This document shows, one piece after another, positions 35,401 through 47,155 of a stretch of DNA of 64,000 nucleotides. A program made the position numbers and the translations under genes. This DNA is from Apium graveolens. Its lineage: Eukaryota > Streptophyta > Magnoliopsida > Apiales > Apiaceae. A model generated the notes under the pieces. It did not search any database and was not told the DNA's origin. It saw only the letters and a list, made by a program, of their open reading frames with translations. The stretch covers positions 19,580,850 through 19,644,849 of the forward strand of contig NC_133652.1 of the NCBI RefSeq assembly GCF_009905375.1, given 5' to 3'. Position 1 is the first letter of the stretch. Each line of letters begins with the position of its first letter.

Positions 35401-36814
35401 AAATATCGGTGAGTTCTCCTTTCCAAATAGATACGACTTCTTGGTGGAGCCGTATCAACAAGTTTCTACTTGGGGAAAGTGGGGACGAGCTTTACGTTTC
35501 AGAGTCATGGATTTCATCTGAACTAGGAGTTGCGTAAGTGGCCGAGTAGCGTCGGCCCAGCCTTATTATATTGGCCCAAATGGCCTGGAAGTTCCGCTAA
35601 GGCGGTCCATTCCTTAGGAGTTCAGTGTTCGGTTGACAAGTAAATCCGACAGGTTCTCCTCTACATGTAGAAAATGGTGGGGTTGTACTACTACGACTGA
35701 TCATCGTAAGTGGTCTTCCTGGCGCGGCAAACTCCCGTAATGAGTTCATCATCCAATTGGATAATTTCTGCAACACTACCCAGAGCACTTCGATAGAAAG
35801 GCTACGGTTGGGCGATTGTTGAGTGTTGGCAGGGTCAAGTTTTCAAAATGATGTTTACATCAAATGAAGTATCTCGTAACTTCATTTTATTTTGATAATA
35901 TTTTAAAGATTTAATCTATTCAAATCTTTTCTTATAGTCTCATCTATGTGATGAACTTTTGAAGCTAATTATAACTTGAACGGTGGTAGTTCAAGTAGTA
36001 TTTGGGAAAGATATAAGTATATTGGGGTATCTTGTAACTTCATCTTTTAAACTTATATCTAATTAATAATTGTCTTATGAATGACAAAGATTTTCAGAAA
36101 AACGTTGAGACAAGGTTAGATATATGAGATCACCTTGCAACGATATTTTTTTTATACAGTTATACACTGGGACTTTGTGTATATTATGCATGGAAGAGGA
36201 CTTCCAATATTTTGAAAAGTATATATGTATATATATATACTGAATATTTTGCGACTTCATCGCATTAAGATATCAACTTGGTTCATTTCTTTTGACCAAG
36301 ACTTTCATGAGTACTAAGAGAAGGCTCATATATTGTTAATCATTATACATATTATTTTGGTGGGCTTGCTGCTCACCCTTGCTTTCTTCTTTCATCACAC
36401 AACAACAGATAGAAAAGGTGAACAGAACCAAGCTCCCGATTCGCAAGCGATTAGGAGACGTTCCGCAGTTTTCTAGAAGCATTGATGCCGCCGTAGCTGA
36501 GGTAGGAACTACCAATAGGCTAGGCTTTCAACTTTTGATGTACCAGATTTATTTATATTTATGAATTGTAATAATGGCAAAGAAATGTAAATTTATTCAG
36601 AAAACCTTTTAAGGTGTATTGGCAGATAATTGTGGAATAAAATGACTTGTGGTTATTTTTGGATGTTCATCTCTGAGACTATAACGTGTGGTGTGTGTGT
36701 TTATTATGGGGTCACAGTACAGAGTAGTTGAGTAATTATTAAGATTGGGTGTTATTAAGGGAAATGGAACTCGTGACAACCCGGATCCCCGACCCCGGAT
36801 CTGGGGGTGTTACA
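32434..36814 (+). repeat. Element C 3' LTR
   Basis: Same length as the 5' copy (4,381 bp) and nearly identical, including the tandem array at 34577-34872. It is followed by the TGGTC duplication and the remainder of the B LTR. Confidence 0.93.
34577..34872 (+). repeat. 54-55-bp tandem array in element C 3' LTR
   Basis: The same six units as at 24690-24985, with the same unit order and the same degenerate last unit. Confidence 0.9.
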
Positions 36815-36819
36815 TGGTC

Positions 36820-39800
36820 CATATAAAGAAAGCTATCCAATTCTAAAGCATTTCAATATGATAAACAAGAGAGTTCAATAAACCGGATCATAATCAATAA
36901 CAATAAAACATATGTATAAGAGCATAATAAAAATTCATGGTTACCGAAAGGGTATGCCAAAGTACATAAAAGAAGTGGCCTCCAGCTGGTAGGATAATCG
37001 GGTATTAGATGAATAGTGTTTTTTACAAAGTTTTAGTGCTTCGATATCACAAGGTATGGTTAAGTATAAAAGTTTCTGTATATATAAACAATTTTGTTCC
37101 AGTGTTTGGTATATGATGGATATATATTTGTGGAGTAGTATCGTATTTGTGTGGTTTAATATTTTGGTAAATCCACAAGAAATGGTTCACAAAGAATAAG
37201 GCTTACGGCTCAAAGATCAAATGATGTGGCTCAGGTTCAAGGCTGGAGGATTCAAAGTATTTCCAATATAAAACAGAGCTATTTTGAATATTAACAATAG
37301 GTCACAAGAGAATTTAGAAATATTTACAATAAATCTCGAGAAAGGTTTAGAAGTACTTGCCTTATCATAATCGATTTCAACTTCACTTGTACTTGTCTAA
37401 TGACCCCTTTCAACAATCACTCGTCGGCTTCTTCTATACCTCGCTTCTATCCTCTGATCACTTGCTGTATTTTCTACATGTAAATTCTATTTTCTGATCA
37501 CCTGCTTCTCTTTCTTACGCCTTGCTTACTCTGCTAGGCATCATAAGTATCTATTAATATTTAACTCATACCATTCTATTCGACATACACTTCCATCTAC
37601 CCTTTGTTTCACCCAAATCCGATTAACGGATCGAAAGTTATGCTATAAACAAGTAATCACCGAATATATAGACCGATAGTCAACCAACAAGTCACATATA
37701 ACACATAACACGTCACATAATCAATGATATATCATTTATAAAGAAGTCTCGGGTTATAAACAGGCTTTCAAGTATTTAAAATGATTTTTAAAACATTTTT
37801 CAGAATTAAAACGGGTCGTTGGATCAATTTCTAAGTAATAAACAAGGTTCGGTTGGCCAATTCTGGCTTCGAAACAATTTTATAATAATTATCGAGCCTT
37901 GAAAATAATTTAAAATACTATTTTAAAGCTCGAAACTATTTTTCGGAATTTTTAAATCATTTTTAAATAATTAAATCTAATTAAATAATTAATTAAAATT
38001 AATTAATAATTGATTAAATCAATTTATCAATTAATGTTCAAATTAATTGACTAATTAATCAATTAAAAATTAACTGAAATTAATTAAATAATTAATTCAG
38101 ATTTATTTTTGAATAAAAAATAATTTTTGGAATTAAAATAATGATTTTTGAAATTAAAATAATCATTTTCGGATTTTTCTGAAATTAAAAACAATTTTAA
38201 AAATAATTTATAAAAAGAAATCCGAAATTTGAAGGAATTCAAAACAGGAATTCAGAATTTTTAAAGTTCTGGAAACTTCAGGTACTAACTTGCAAAAATG
38301 CCAAAAACACTTCTGATTTAGGGAATTTTTGGATCAAAACCGGGTCAAACCGGGTCAGAAATCCGGGTCACCAAGAACAGAAACGGGCCCTTCATGAACC
38401 CAGATTCCGGTGACCGGAATACGGCTCTGGTAAGCCCCGATTCAGGCGAAAACAGGATGGTTTAATACGATTCAAGTGAGGTTTTCATTCTAAATCACTT
38501 CAGGAGTTCAAATCACTTAACAATTGGACCAAACGACATCTGGAAATAAAAATCCGGCCAAAACTTCAAGAACACCGGCGAAAACTTCAAATCATAACTC
38601 ACTCCTCTACAGGCCTCGTCGATTCACAAAACTTATATGGATCGATTGCAAATTGCATAAGGAACACAACCCACCCCTTTAGAACATCTAGTAATTCCGA
38701 AATAAGAAACCCCCAAATCGAATTGAAAACATTCAAAGTAATATAAACCCTAATTTCTAAATTCCGAGAATCAAACCCAAAATTAAGCATGTTATTGAAC
38801 TCCAAATTTGAAGTATAATATACCAAAATGATCAGGAAAACAAGCTCTACAACATAAAATCATCAAATCATTCAAACAACCATCCGTACAAAAATTCATA
38901 GTTTAAATACAAAGAAATTCGAATATAAATAATTAAATATAAAATCACCTGATGTTTCTGGGTTGAAATTGATGGAAGATTTGGATTCTAGATTTCAGTA
39001 GCTTCGTTTTGAGTATATGTACGCCAAAATCGGATATCGATAACGCCTCCGAATTTGTATTTGATTATGAAGAACATAATATAATTACAGTATTTTCTCT
39101 GTAAAAATTCTGTAAATACTGTTTGCAAATGATTTCCGGTACAAAATAAAATACGGTAAAGGCTATTTATAATTACGGGAAATTAGTATCCCGTTGGATC
39201 ATTCCGGATATAAAACGGTACGTTTATTTATAAAAACTGATCCAAACGGTATCGGTTTTCGGGATAATTATCCAAATCAGTACAATTTGTACTGCGGTCT
39301 TGGTCTCAGCGCCTGGTTACACGTATTACGAAGTGATAATTGGGATAGTTTAATAAAAAGCTCATGTTTATCGAAAATACGGGTTTTATTGATTTACCGA
39401 AACGAATATTGTATCGAAAATGTTGCGCCGGGACCCGCGCAGGACAAACCGTACGCCGGATCGAAAAAGTCGAAACACGGAAAATGCTCGGAATATTGCA
39501 ATTAGGTTAGGAAGGAGTTCTCAGAAGAGTTTCGGGTTCCAAAAACGTAACATCGGCTGACGTCGGTTGGTTCCCGTTTTTATAAAATAGGTTTTAAATA
39601 TCCGGAAAAAGATTTTATAAATTTCATATGATCCTTATAAATCCATAAATCAACATAAAAATAATTAGGTAGATATGACAATTATCTATATTTTATTTTG
39701 AACATATAAAAATTAAAATACTCAATTGATATCATTTTTAAACATCCAAACACATTTAACACTTAACAAATAATTCACAAAATAGATACTGAACATGCAT

Positions 39801-39851
39801 AATAATTATTTATTAGCAAAAATAATTACACGATATATCCCGGATATTACA
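36820..39851 (-). repeat. Element B 5' LTR, proximal piece
   Basis: 3,032 bp that, added to the 617 bp at 21930-22546, give 3,649 bp, exactly the length of the other B LTR. It ends GGATATTACA, followed by the ATTTC duplication and the resumed ORF3. Confidence 0.92.
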
Positions 39852-39856
39852 ATTTC

Positions 39857-42800
39857 TTTGCCTCCAAGTGTGGCCATGAAATCTGTGTCTTTGCCCCAAC
39901 AGATTCCTTCCAAGGCCACCAAACCTAAAGTTTCAAAACCAAAGTCAAAGAAAGCCACCTCTGTTGTTTCTCAAAAGATAACAGTTGTAACAACTATCAT
40001 AAACCCTGAGGGGAGTGAACAGGGTGTTAGTGTTGAGGGGAGGGGTGAACATCAAGCAAACCCCTAGGATAAGGTAGGAGAGGTGAGTTGTACCCTAGCT
40101 AGCCAAGCCACAGTTTCTCAAAAGACTGTGGTGGTTGAAAAGGATTCAAGATCATCCCTAGTTGCATCCTCCCAAAAGGGTGCAACTATTGAAAATAGTC
40201 CCCATCCAGGGACACAGAACAAAAGAGGGAGGGACACTGAAGCCACACACTCACCTGTGAAAGCCTTCACAAGAAGAAAGAGGGTCAAAACCCTAATTTC
40301 CACACAGGGTGCACAAACTGCACAGATACACCCACCTGTATCTATGCCTTCTCAAATTCAGCTTGATGTGACTCCAATAAATATGGAGTCACAGCCTCAT
40401 TCTCTCAACATTGACATACATCAATCACCAAATTCTCCATCACCATCTCTGGATGTGGACATGATATTCCCATCAATTCCTGATTCTCCCTCTTTACAAC
40501 TCAGGGAGGAGCCCCACTCAGCTACTGGTGATCATCATCTTTTAGATGATTTGTTGGATCATCCGCTAATTCTTTCAGACCTAGTTGAAGAATCTGTGTC
40601 ACTAAGTTAAAATCAATCCACACAGATTCAACAGTTATGTCACTTTCAATTTCTACTTCTTTTCCTTCTTTAACGGATATCCCTCATCCGTTGACAAGTG
40701 GTTGTTCTTCAACGGATAAGCTTAACAGCAGTTATCCGTTGATACCATCAGTTTCAACTTCAACGGCTATTCCTTATCCGTTGATGGTCTCTACACAAAC
40801 AACTGAATTAACTCCAATTGTAGAAGATATGGTTACTGTACAATCACTTCTAGGACTGAGGGAAGGGAGTGAAAATTTGAGTGAGAGGTTGGGTTGCTCC
40901 CAGGTAAAAGGAGAGCTTGAGAATATAAAAATGCATGCTATTTCTTCCAGCATGGCAAAAGAAAGTGAGAGGAGTACCACCTTAGTAGGTGAAGGTGAGG
41001 GTGTGAGGAGTGTGAGCCAGGGGGATCCCCTGATGCAAGAATATAGAGAAATTGAGAGAAAAGCAGGTACAGAAGGTATAAGGGTGGATCCAGTCATTGC
41101 TAGTGAGTCAATGATTGTGGATGATGCTGAAAAGGAAAGACAATTTTAGCAACATTACAAAGTTGTAATTGATAACATTTCCTTGGATGCTGACACTTTT
41201 ACTCATCCTGTGTCAGCCTATCAGTTGTTGGCTACTCAGGGCAATGAGGAGGCAGAAAAGTCTTTAAATCTAGTACATACTTCAGAATCTCTTCAAAGGG
41301 ATATAGCTACTGTCAATAGAATGCCTTTTACAGCTGGTGAGCCATCTGAGGAATTTGGAGTAAATTCTAATGATGATGACTCTGTTTCATTTGATGGAAG
41401 CATGAACTTAGGGGGAGATGAAGGCCCTAGTTCTATTCCAGATTTACCTAAATGGGCATTGACAAAGGAGTCTACACCAGGACAATTCAATGTCTCCTTA
41501 GTCAAACAAGTCATGTCCATCCAAAAGGCCATTCAGAACACCTCACATGCTGGTACCAAGGCTATTCTTCAAGCCCACTTGGATTCTCTCCATCTTCTGA
41601 AGCTACAACAACTGAGACAGAATCTAAGTGTGGATGAACTCAAACAAGAAATAGCTGACTTGAAGTCCTACAATTCTGAGAAGCTGGACTCAATCATGCC
41701 CTTTGGTACCATGCAGGAACTATTACTGAGACTGAGAAAAGAATCAGATGCTGATAAGAAGATGGCCAAGATGGAAGAAAGAGTTCAAGTTAGTGAAAAC
41801 TCTTTGATCACCATTCTTTAAAATCAACAGTCTCAGACTACTCTTCTAATACAGCTGGCTAAAGCACAGGGCTTAACCCATCTCCTTGATGATAACAAAA
41901 AGGGGGAGAATAAAGGGGAAGGTGAAGGGGAGCCATCTACACAAATTCAAATATCCAAAGTGCTAGTTCCTGCCATCACTACTTCTCCAGCACTTCCACT
42001 CAAAGGAAATCTTGATGGAATTGACCTAATCCAGCTAACATCAGCTGAGATTGAAGTGAAAGAGCAATGGAAGAAAATTGATGGAAGGATACACCAAGTG
42101 TTTGGCTCTACAACTACAAAATCTTTATCTGTGAAACATAACACAAAAGTTGAGCCAATCATTATGGAGCAAAAGCCAGTAAGGAGGAATAAGGTTGGAG
42201 AAACTTCTTCAAGAAACTTAAAATCCATGATACTCAAGCCAACCACCAGATTCAACAAGGACTCTACAAAAAACCCTCTAAATTTTGCTCAACTAAAAGA
42301 AGTGGATTTTCCTGTTCCAAAGCCTGATGAAGACAAAGTTTTGGGTGGTAACATCATAAAGTATAAAGAGACCAAGGATTCAGTGGAAAGAATGAATATG
42401 GCTATTATCTATAGAGAGGGAAAGAGAATATGTGTAATTCAAGGACATCCCAAATTTTCCATAGCCAAGAAGGAAGAGATCATGAGGTTAAAGGAAGAAG
42501 CTAAAAAGTTGGAAGCTGACAAAAGAGCACATGCAAAGGCTGAAAAACAGCTAAAGTCAAACCAACTTGAAGAAGAGAAGGAAAGGATTGAAGACAAGAG
42601 TGAAGACAAGACTGAAAACATAAATGGGGACTTTGGGAATCTATTTTGTGAAAGTGTGGAGGAAAGAAGTGAGGAAAGAAAAGAATGGCGGAAGGGGAAC
42701 AGAAGAAAGGCCAAGGCACAAAGGAAGAGTGAAGATAACACTGAGGCAACCCAATCAAAATCTAAACCACTACCTTCTATTCCTGAACCTGTTATTGTTG

Positions 42801-43576
42801 ACCCCAATATAAATATCCATGGTGAACCAATCATCCCTAAAGAGGAACCTATTGATTGGAACACCATCAAATTGCCTACCTTCTTGACTACTCCTCCACC
42901 ACCAAAGAAACTGAAAAGAAAATCCAAATCCACACCTCCCCCAACCTCAATGAAATTCACTCAAAAACATAAACCTAAGCCCAAGCCACAAACCTCAAAG
43001 GATGATTATGTTCACATTTGTGACATAAAAGAATGCACAGACATTGAACTCTACCTGGATGAGCTGGAGGAAGTGAGGGGAATAGATGCATATAGACAGC
43101 TACCAGAAAGGCTAGTGTTCAAGTATAAAGGAAGTAATGAAAGGACTTGGCCACTTTATAGAATTATAAATGAGGGATATTCTACCTTGATTAGGCTCTA
43201 CTCAGCTATAAAAAGGGACATTGGTTTTACCAGAATTGCCAAGACTGAGATTCTCAACAAGATTGCCAGCATAATGAAGACTTGGAGGGAGCCAAATTCC
43301 TTGCCTAGAACATTATTCATCCCAGAGCATGGAAGAACAATTCATAAATCACCTCATTGGTTGATGGAGTTCAGAGATAATAAAGGAGTCAAAAGATTTT
43401 TCATACTTGAAGACCAGCTTAAGATTGCCAGCAATGAAACTCTCAAGGACATGCAATCTAAGTTGGACATCAGTGATGAAGATGAAGCTGAATTCTTCAG
43501 ACAACTCCAACTCCAAGTTGAGGAAAATGACAAGGGGCTAGGAAAGAAAACAAGGGAACAAAGGAAAAGAAGATGA
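39857..43576 (+). pseudogene. ORF3 copy 2, middle and C-terminal part
   Basis: Continues the frame interrupted at 12731. Breaks: TAG 40065-40067, a frameshift between 40610 and 40637, TAG 41147-41149 and TAA 41819-41821; otherwise open to TGA at 43574-43576. Parts in order: Lys/Ser/Thr-rich (KSKKATSVVSQK; QNKRGRDTEATHSPV), a segment encoding ACGGAT motifs (40670-40790), a helical stretch with QAHLDSLHLLKLQQLRQNLS and coiled-coil-like KKMAKMEERVQVSENS, a highly charged Lys/Glu region (42480-42730), then the conserved C-terminal domain (LYLDELEEVRGIDAY, WLMEFRDNKGVKRFF). With 11891-12731 the whole is about 1,500 codons. No membrane segment is evident. The large minus-strand ORFs opposite it are shadows. 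Confidence 0.8.
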
Positions 43577-43761
43577 TTTGCTCAGGCTAAAGGAGCACCC
43601 TTGGAAACACTGTAAATCTTCAATTCTATCTCATTACACACACTTTTGCAGCACTTTTGAATTTCTACTTAGTCTCAACTCATATATTTGTTAAGTGTTT
43701 TGTTATCAAGTTAACCCGGAATTTATGCCTACAATTCTTATAGACATAAATAGGGGGAGAT
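43577..43761 (+). other. ORF3 3' flank and polypurine tract
   Basis: Short noncoding tail with 'atttatgcctacaattct' (shared with 6028-6045) and polypurine tract TAGGGGGAGAT at 43751-43761, directly before the LTR. Confidence 0.75.
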
Positions 43762-44089
43762 TGTTAGGAATATATGTGTATTAGTTTGATGATATTTTAA
43801 ACAAAACACTTAAGTAGAAATCTAGTGTTTGTAGTCTCAATTGATAAGACCACTTTGGCTATCCGTTGATGGTGTAGCTTTACATAGAAATAAGTTTAGT
43901 ATTGTAGCACATTTCAGTCTCTGTATTCAAGTTATAATTCTTAGAAGTAGTGGGAAATTATAAGTCATGTTGACTACTAGTGGATATGCAAATAGGAGGG
44001 CTAATTGTAAATATTTCATGCCTTGTAATTTTGTATAAATTAAGTAGTATCAATTGATAGTTTAAAGGCCTTCAACGAATGAGAAACAA

Positions 44090-44240
44090 AGCTTCAACGG
44101 ATGTCTCTAAAGCTTCAACGGATAACATCCATCAACGGATGAGTGCATCAACGGATAAAGCTTCAACTGCTGAAGCATCAACGGATAAACCATCAACGGA
44201 TGAGTGCATCAACGGATAAAGTCATCAACGGATGAAAGCT
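44090..44240 (+). repeat. CAACGGAT motif cluster in the A2 LTR
   Basis: Eight exact CAACGGATRA-type units at irregular spacing of roughly 13-25 bp, all in the same orientation, several preceded by GCTT or GCAT. Confidence 0.88.
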
Positions 44241-44630
44241 TCATTCCATAGCAGTTGATAGTGACAGTTTATAAAGCTGACAGAGGCACATGGGTTGACA
44301 GAGACAACTGGAATGTGGTAGCCTCTTGGAGGAACAAAAGAAAAAGCAGCTGTTTTCACTCTAGTACAAAAAGGAAATAGTCAATGGATAATCCTATATT
44401 GTACTGGATAGAAATGGAGTAGAAACAAGTGAAGAACTATTTTATAATTGTACTTTACCTTTGTCTTCACTTGTAAAACTTGGTTATATATATAAACCAA
44501 GTTGTAGCTAGTAATTAGATGTGAATTTTCCAGTGCTGTTTAAAAAAACATAGAGAGAAAATCATCTAGTTTGTACTAGGACGCAGCTGTGATCAATTCT
44601 TTGTATCATAGATTTTCTAAATACACATCT

Positions 44631-44654
44631 CTGGTGGAACAACAAATCCACCAG
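44631..44654 (+). other. Conserved LTR hairpin
   Basis: Stem CTGGTGGA (44631-44638) and TCCACCAG (44647-44654), with an 8-nt loop unlike those of the other two LTRs. Confidence 0.65.
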
Positions 44655-44848
44655 AAAGGTTTTTAAGGTCTTTGTGTTATTTACGTTTGTGTTTTGAATA
44701 TACATCTGTCTGCACTTGCTTAAAGAAATTCACACACTTTTGTCTTTCATTCACTTAGCCTTAAAACTGCTCAAAACTTGAAAAAGTTTTGAGATTTACA
44801 TTCAACCCCCCTTCTGTAAATCTCATTGTTAGTTCATTAGAAATAACA

Positions 44849-45133
44849 ATTTATCACTTAGGGTAAAGTCTAAGTAATTCTCATTAATGTCAAAAGCTCA
44901 CAATTATCTGCAACAAAATATTAACAATATATCATTGACTGATACTTGTCAAGTACTTTAGATACCAATAATTATGTTGCATACTATTTTTTATAAAAAA
45001 TATCAATAAACTAAATACCAATTATCTATAAAAAGATATCAGCATTCAATTTCATATATCATACAATTGTTAACTCCTAACAACTGTACTACCTCAAACA
45101 ATATTTACAATTACAGAAAATACAAATAAAAAC
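44849..45133. other. Unassigned AT-rich stretch between A2 and G
   Basis: About 285 bp, very AT-rich, without coding signal. Element G's protease reading stops being recognisable near 45160, so the junction lies close by. I cannot assign it to either element. Confidence 0.3.
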
Positions 45134-46391
45134 TTATATAAATATAGAAAAAATACAGAAAATATTTACAAGTTCAATGATAACATTACCAGCTTGCAAA
45201 CAACCATATCCCTCAGTTAAACCTTTGTTGTTATCTCCAAAGGTAACCACTGGGCCAGCTTTCTCAACCACATTTGATAGCAGGGCTCTATCTCCGGTCA
45301 TATGTCTTGATGATCCACTGTCAAGAATCCACACTACCGGTTCCACCTGTTTACTGCCCTGCACTATAAACGGATTAGACCTTCTTCAGAACCCAAGCTT
45401 GGTTGGGTCCGACATACTTGTAAAATTGGCCTTTGTCAGGCAAAACAACATTCTTAAATTTTATATTCTCAACTTTCTCAATGACTGGACATTTGACCTT
45501 GTAAACAGCCTTAACAAATTTTTGTTTAGGCTTAGGCACAAATGTCTCCTTTCTAGCCTTAGAAGGACTAGCAGTCTTAGACCTATCATGTTTCCTATTA
45601 TTCACATGTTGACGAGGAGTAGTCTTATCACTAGAAACATGCTTACCATTAAAATAAGCATACATTAAATTAAAAGCACAAGACATACAATTTGGAACAC
45701 CACATGCTTTATGAGAGGGATTAACAACATGCAAATTATGCATGGTAGACATGGCATTTTTGTTATCCAACTCATGTGTGTCTGAGTTAGTCTCAGTTGC
45801 TTTCACAACTTTGACTGGAACTTTCGACACACTTGACTTGGAAACAACCTTCTCATTAGCAAGATCTTCAGCACGTATTTCTTCTTGAATATTAAAGGAG
45901 GTCTCATCAAATGGTTCAACAATTGATCCTTTATAGAGGGGTTTATCAAGACCCTTAAGCACATGTGGTACTTCCCTACCTTTAGCACATACATAAGGAG
46001 GGGAGTTTATGCCTAATTCTCCAATAACAACATTGTAATCAAAACCTATTCCAGATGTTTGATTAATAGCTTGCTTACTGTAGAACTTTTTATCCTTCGA
46101 ATAAGAATTAAAGTAAGCTTTAACCTTAGTCTCAAGACCGGTGATCTTGTCTTTGAGAATAGTTTCGAGTTGTCTATAACAGTTAACTCTATTCTCTAGA
46201 AAAGATACTTGTTCTTTTAACTTGTCTTGAGTAATGTGCACAAGTCTTAATTCATTTACCTCTTTCTCAAGGTCTTTGATCTGTTGACTTAACAGTTCAT
46301 TATCACGATGAGTTCAATCTAAGGAACCTCCTAGATGATAAACTAATTCAGCATCAGTAAATTTTACCTATTTTCTTGACGATGAAGTCAT
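45134..46391 (-). pseudogene. gag: Element G gag and protease start, truncated
   Basis: Minus-strand SIRE-like Copia. Gag begins MTSSSRK near 46391 (stops soon after), then an open frame 46241 to 45375 (288 codons): a coiled-coil-like start (KLKEQVSFLENRVNCY), CGVPNCMSC, a Lys-rich region, and the end YVGPNQAWVLKKV with TAA at 45375-45377. The usual gag core and CX2CX4HX4C knuckle seen in F are missing. Protease starts at GTGCAGGGC (45364 leftward): VWILDSGSSRHMTGDRALL, then is cut near 45160. The pol frame is +1 relative to gag. Confidence 0.75.
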
Positions 46392-46474
46392 TATGAATTT
46401 TTGAAGAAATAAAAATTCAAGGAGTTAAAAAATTCACAAAAGTCTAGGATCTTGATTTGTTCGTTAATCAGAAG

Positions 46475-46486
46475 GCTCTGATACCA
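46475..46486 (-). other. Element G primer-binding site
   Basis: Plus strand GCTCTGATACCA, reverse complement of the tRNA-iMet site, two bases from the LTR that starts at 46489. Confidence 0.88.
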
Positions 46487-46488
46487 AT

Positions 46489-47152
46489 TGTTAGGTCCCA
46501 ATATGTTTGTAGAAGGGGGGTTGAATACAAACTATATCATTTAATAGAATTTAATGCGGAATAAAAAATTGAAACAAAATTCAAGTTAAATAAAAATATT
46601 ATTAAACTTGAAAGGTGTTACAACAACGGTATCGATTACAAGGGATTAATCTCAAATTGATTATCACAAATCTAGAATAAATTCGACATGAACTTTTTCT
46701 ATTTTTACAATAAAAAGATCAAATGCTAGAAGCAATTTGAGATTAAGTTCTAGGGATTTTGATCCACTAGATAGTTACATAAGAACAAGAGAATGATTTC
46801 TAGTGGTTTAGATTTAACTTTAATAACTAGAAATTAATGGTCTTGAATTTGCAGCAGTGAGATGAAATATTCCGAGTCGACTGCTTTTCTTTTTGTTCTT
46901 GAGTTCTTGACTTTGATACTCTTGATTTTCTTCATATTAAATCCCTGTAATTATCTAGATACCCTGACAAGATCTCTATCACTTGATTAAATCCACAATC
47001 TTGATTTATATCACTGAGGCTTGATCAATTTCTTGAACTTCTTCCAGTGAAGTAATTCCTCAAGTCTGTAGATGAACATTTTTTCTGAATCCTTTGACAT
47101 ATGTTACTTTGTGAGATCTCTTTGATGGTAGATCCACTATTTACTTGTTACA
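46489..47152 (-). repeat. Element G 5' LTR
   Basis: On its strand it starts TGTAACAAGTAAATAG (47152) and ends GGACCTAACA (46489), about 664 bp. It abuts the broken linker of element F at 47153-47156, so G appears inserted into F. The second LTR of G is not in the window. Confidence 0.7.
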
Positions 47153-47155
47153 TTC

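Larger units (their letters stand above)
22547..36814 (+). mobile_element. Gypsy element C, inserted in the LTR of B
   Basis: 14,268 bp, flanked by TGGTC (22542-22546 and 36815-36819). Both LTRs are 4,381 bp, and I noticed only two differences between them (near 25667 and 26571), so insertion is recent. The interior is 5.5 kb with PBS (26932-26943) and polypurine tract (32417-32433). Gypsy pol and gag pieces are present but broken, and out of the normal order. The integrase tail resembles that of B, so it is a related chromovirus-type family. LTRs make up over 60% of its length. Confidence 0.93.
12732..39851 (-). mobile_element. Gypsy element B, inserted in ORF3, itself containing element C
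   Basis: Flanked by a 5-bp target-site duplication ATTTC (12727-12731 and 39852-39856). Two LTRs of 3,649 bp each surround an interior of 5,549 bp, so the element is about 12.85 kb once C is removed. Minus orientation follows from the PBS at 21915-21926, the polypurine tract next to 16380, and the direction of pol fragments. The domain order protease-RT-RNase H-integrase is that of Ty3/Gypsy. The integrase C-terminal tail with a chromodomain-like end suggests a Tekay/Del-like chromovirus. By eye the LTRs differ at about 26 positions (about 0.7%), yet the interior is full of stops. Confidence 0.9.
43762..44848 (+). repeat. Element A2 3' LTR, 'AACGGAT' type
   Basis: Starts TGTTAGGAATATATG and ends AAATAACA, 1,087 bp. 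Eight exact CAACGGAT motifs lie in 44090-44240, plus mutated ones. A TATATATATAAACC box lies near 44484, and the CTGGTGGA hairpin at 44631-44654. It shares the plan, not the motif base, of the 2965 and 58794 LTRs. No 5' LTR of the same subtype is in the window. Confidence 0.87.

Noticed and set aside
42439..42960. 173-codon minus-strand ORF
   Set aside because: It is antisense to the charged region of ORF3 and its Ser/Phe/Leu bias is the complement of Lys/Glu codons.
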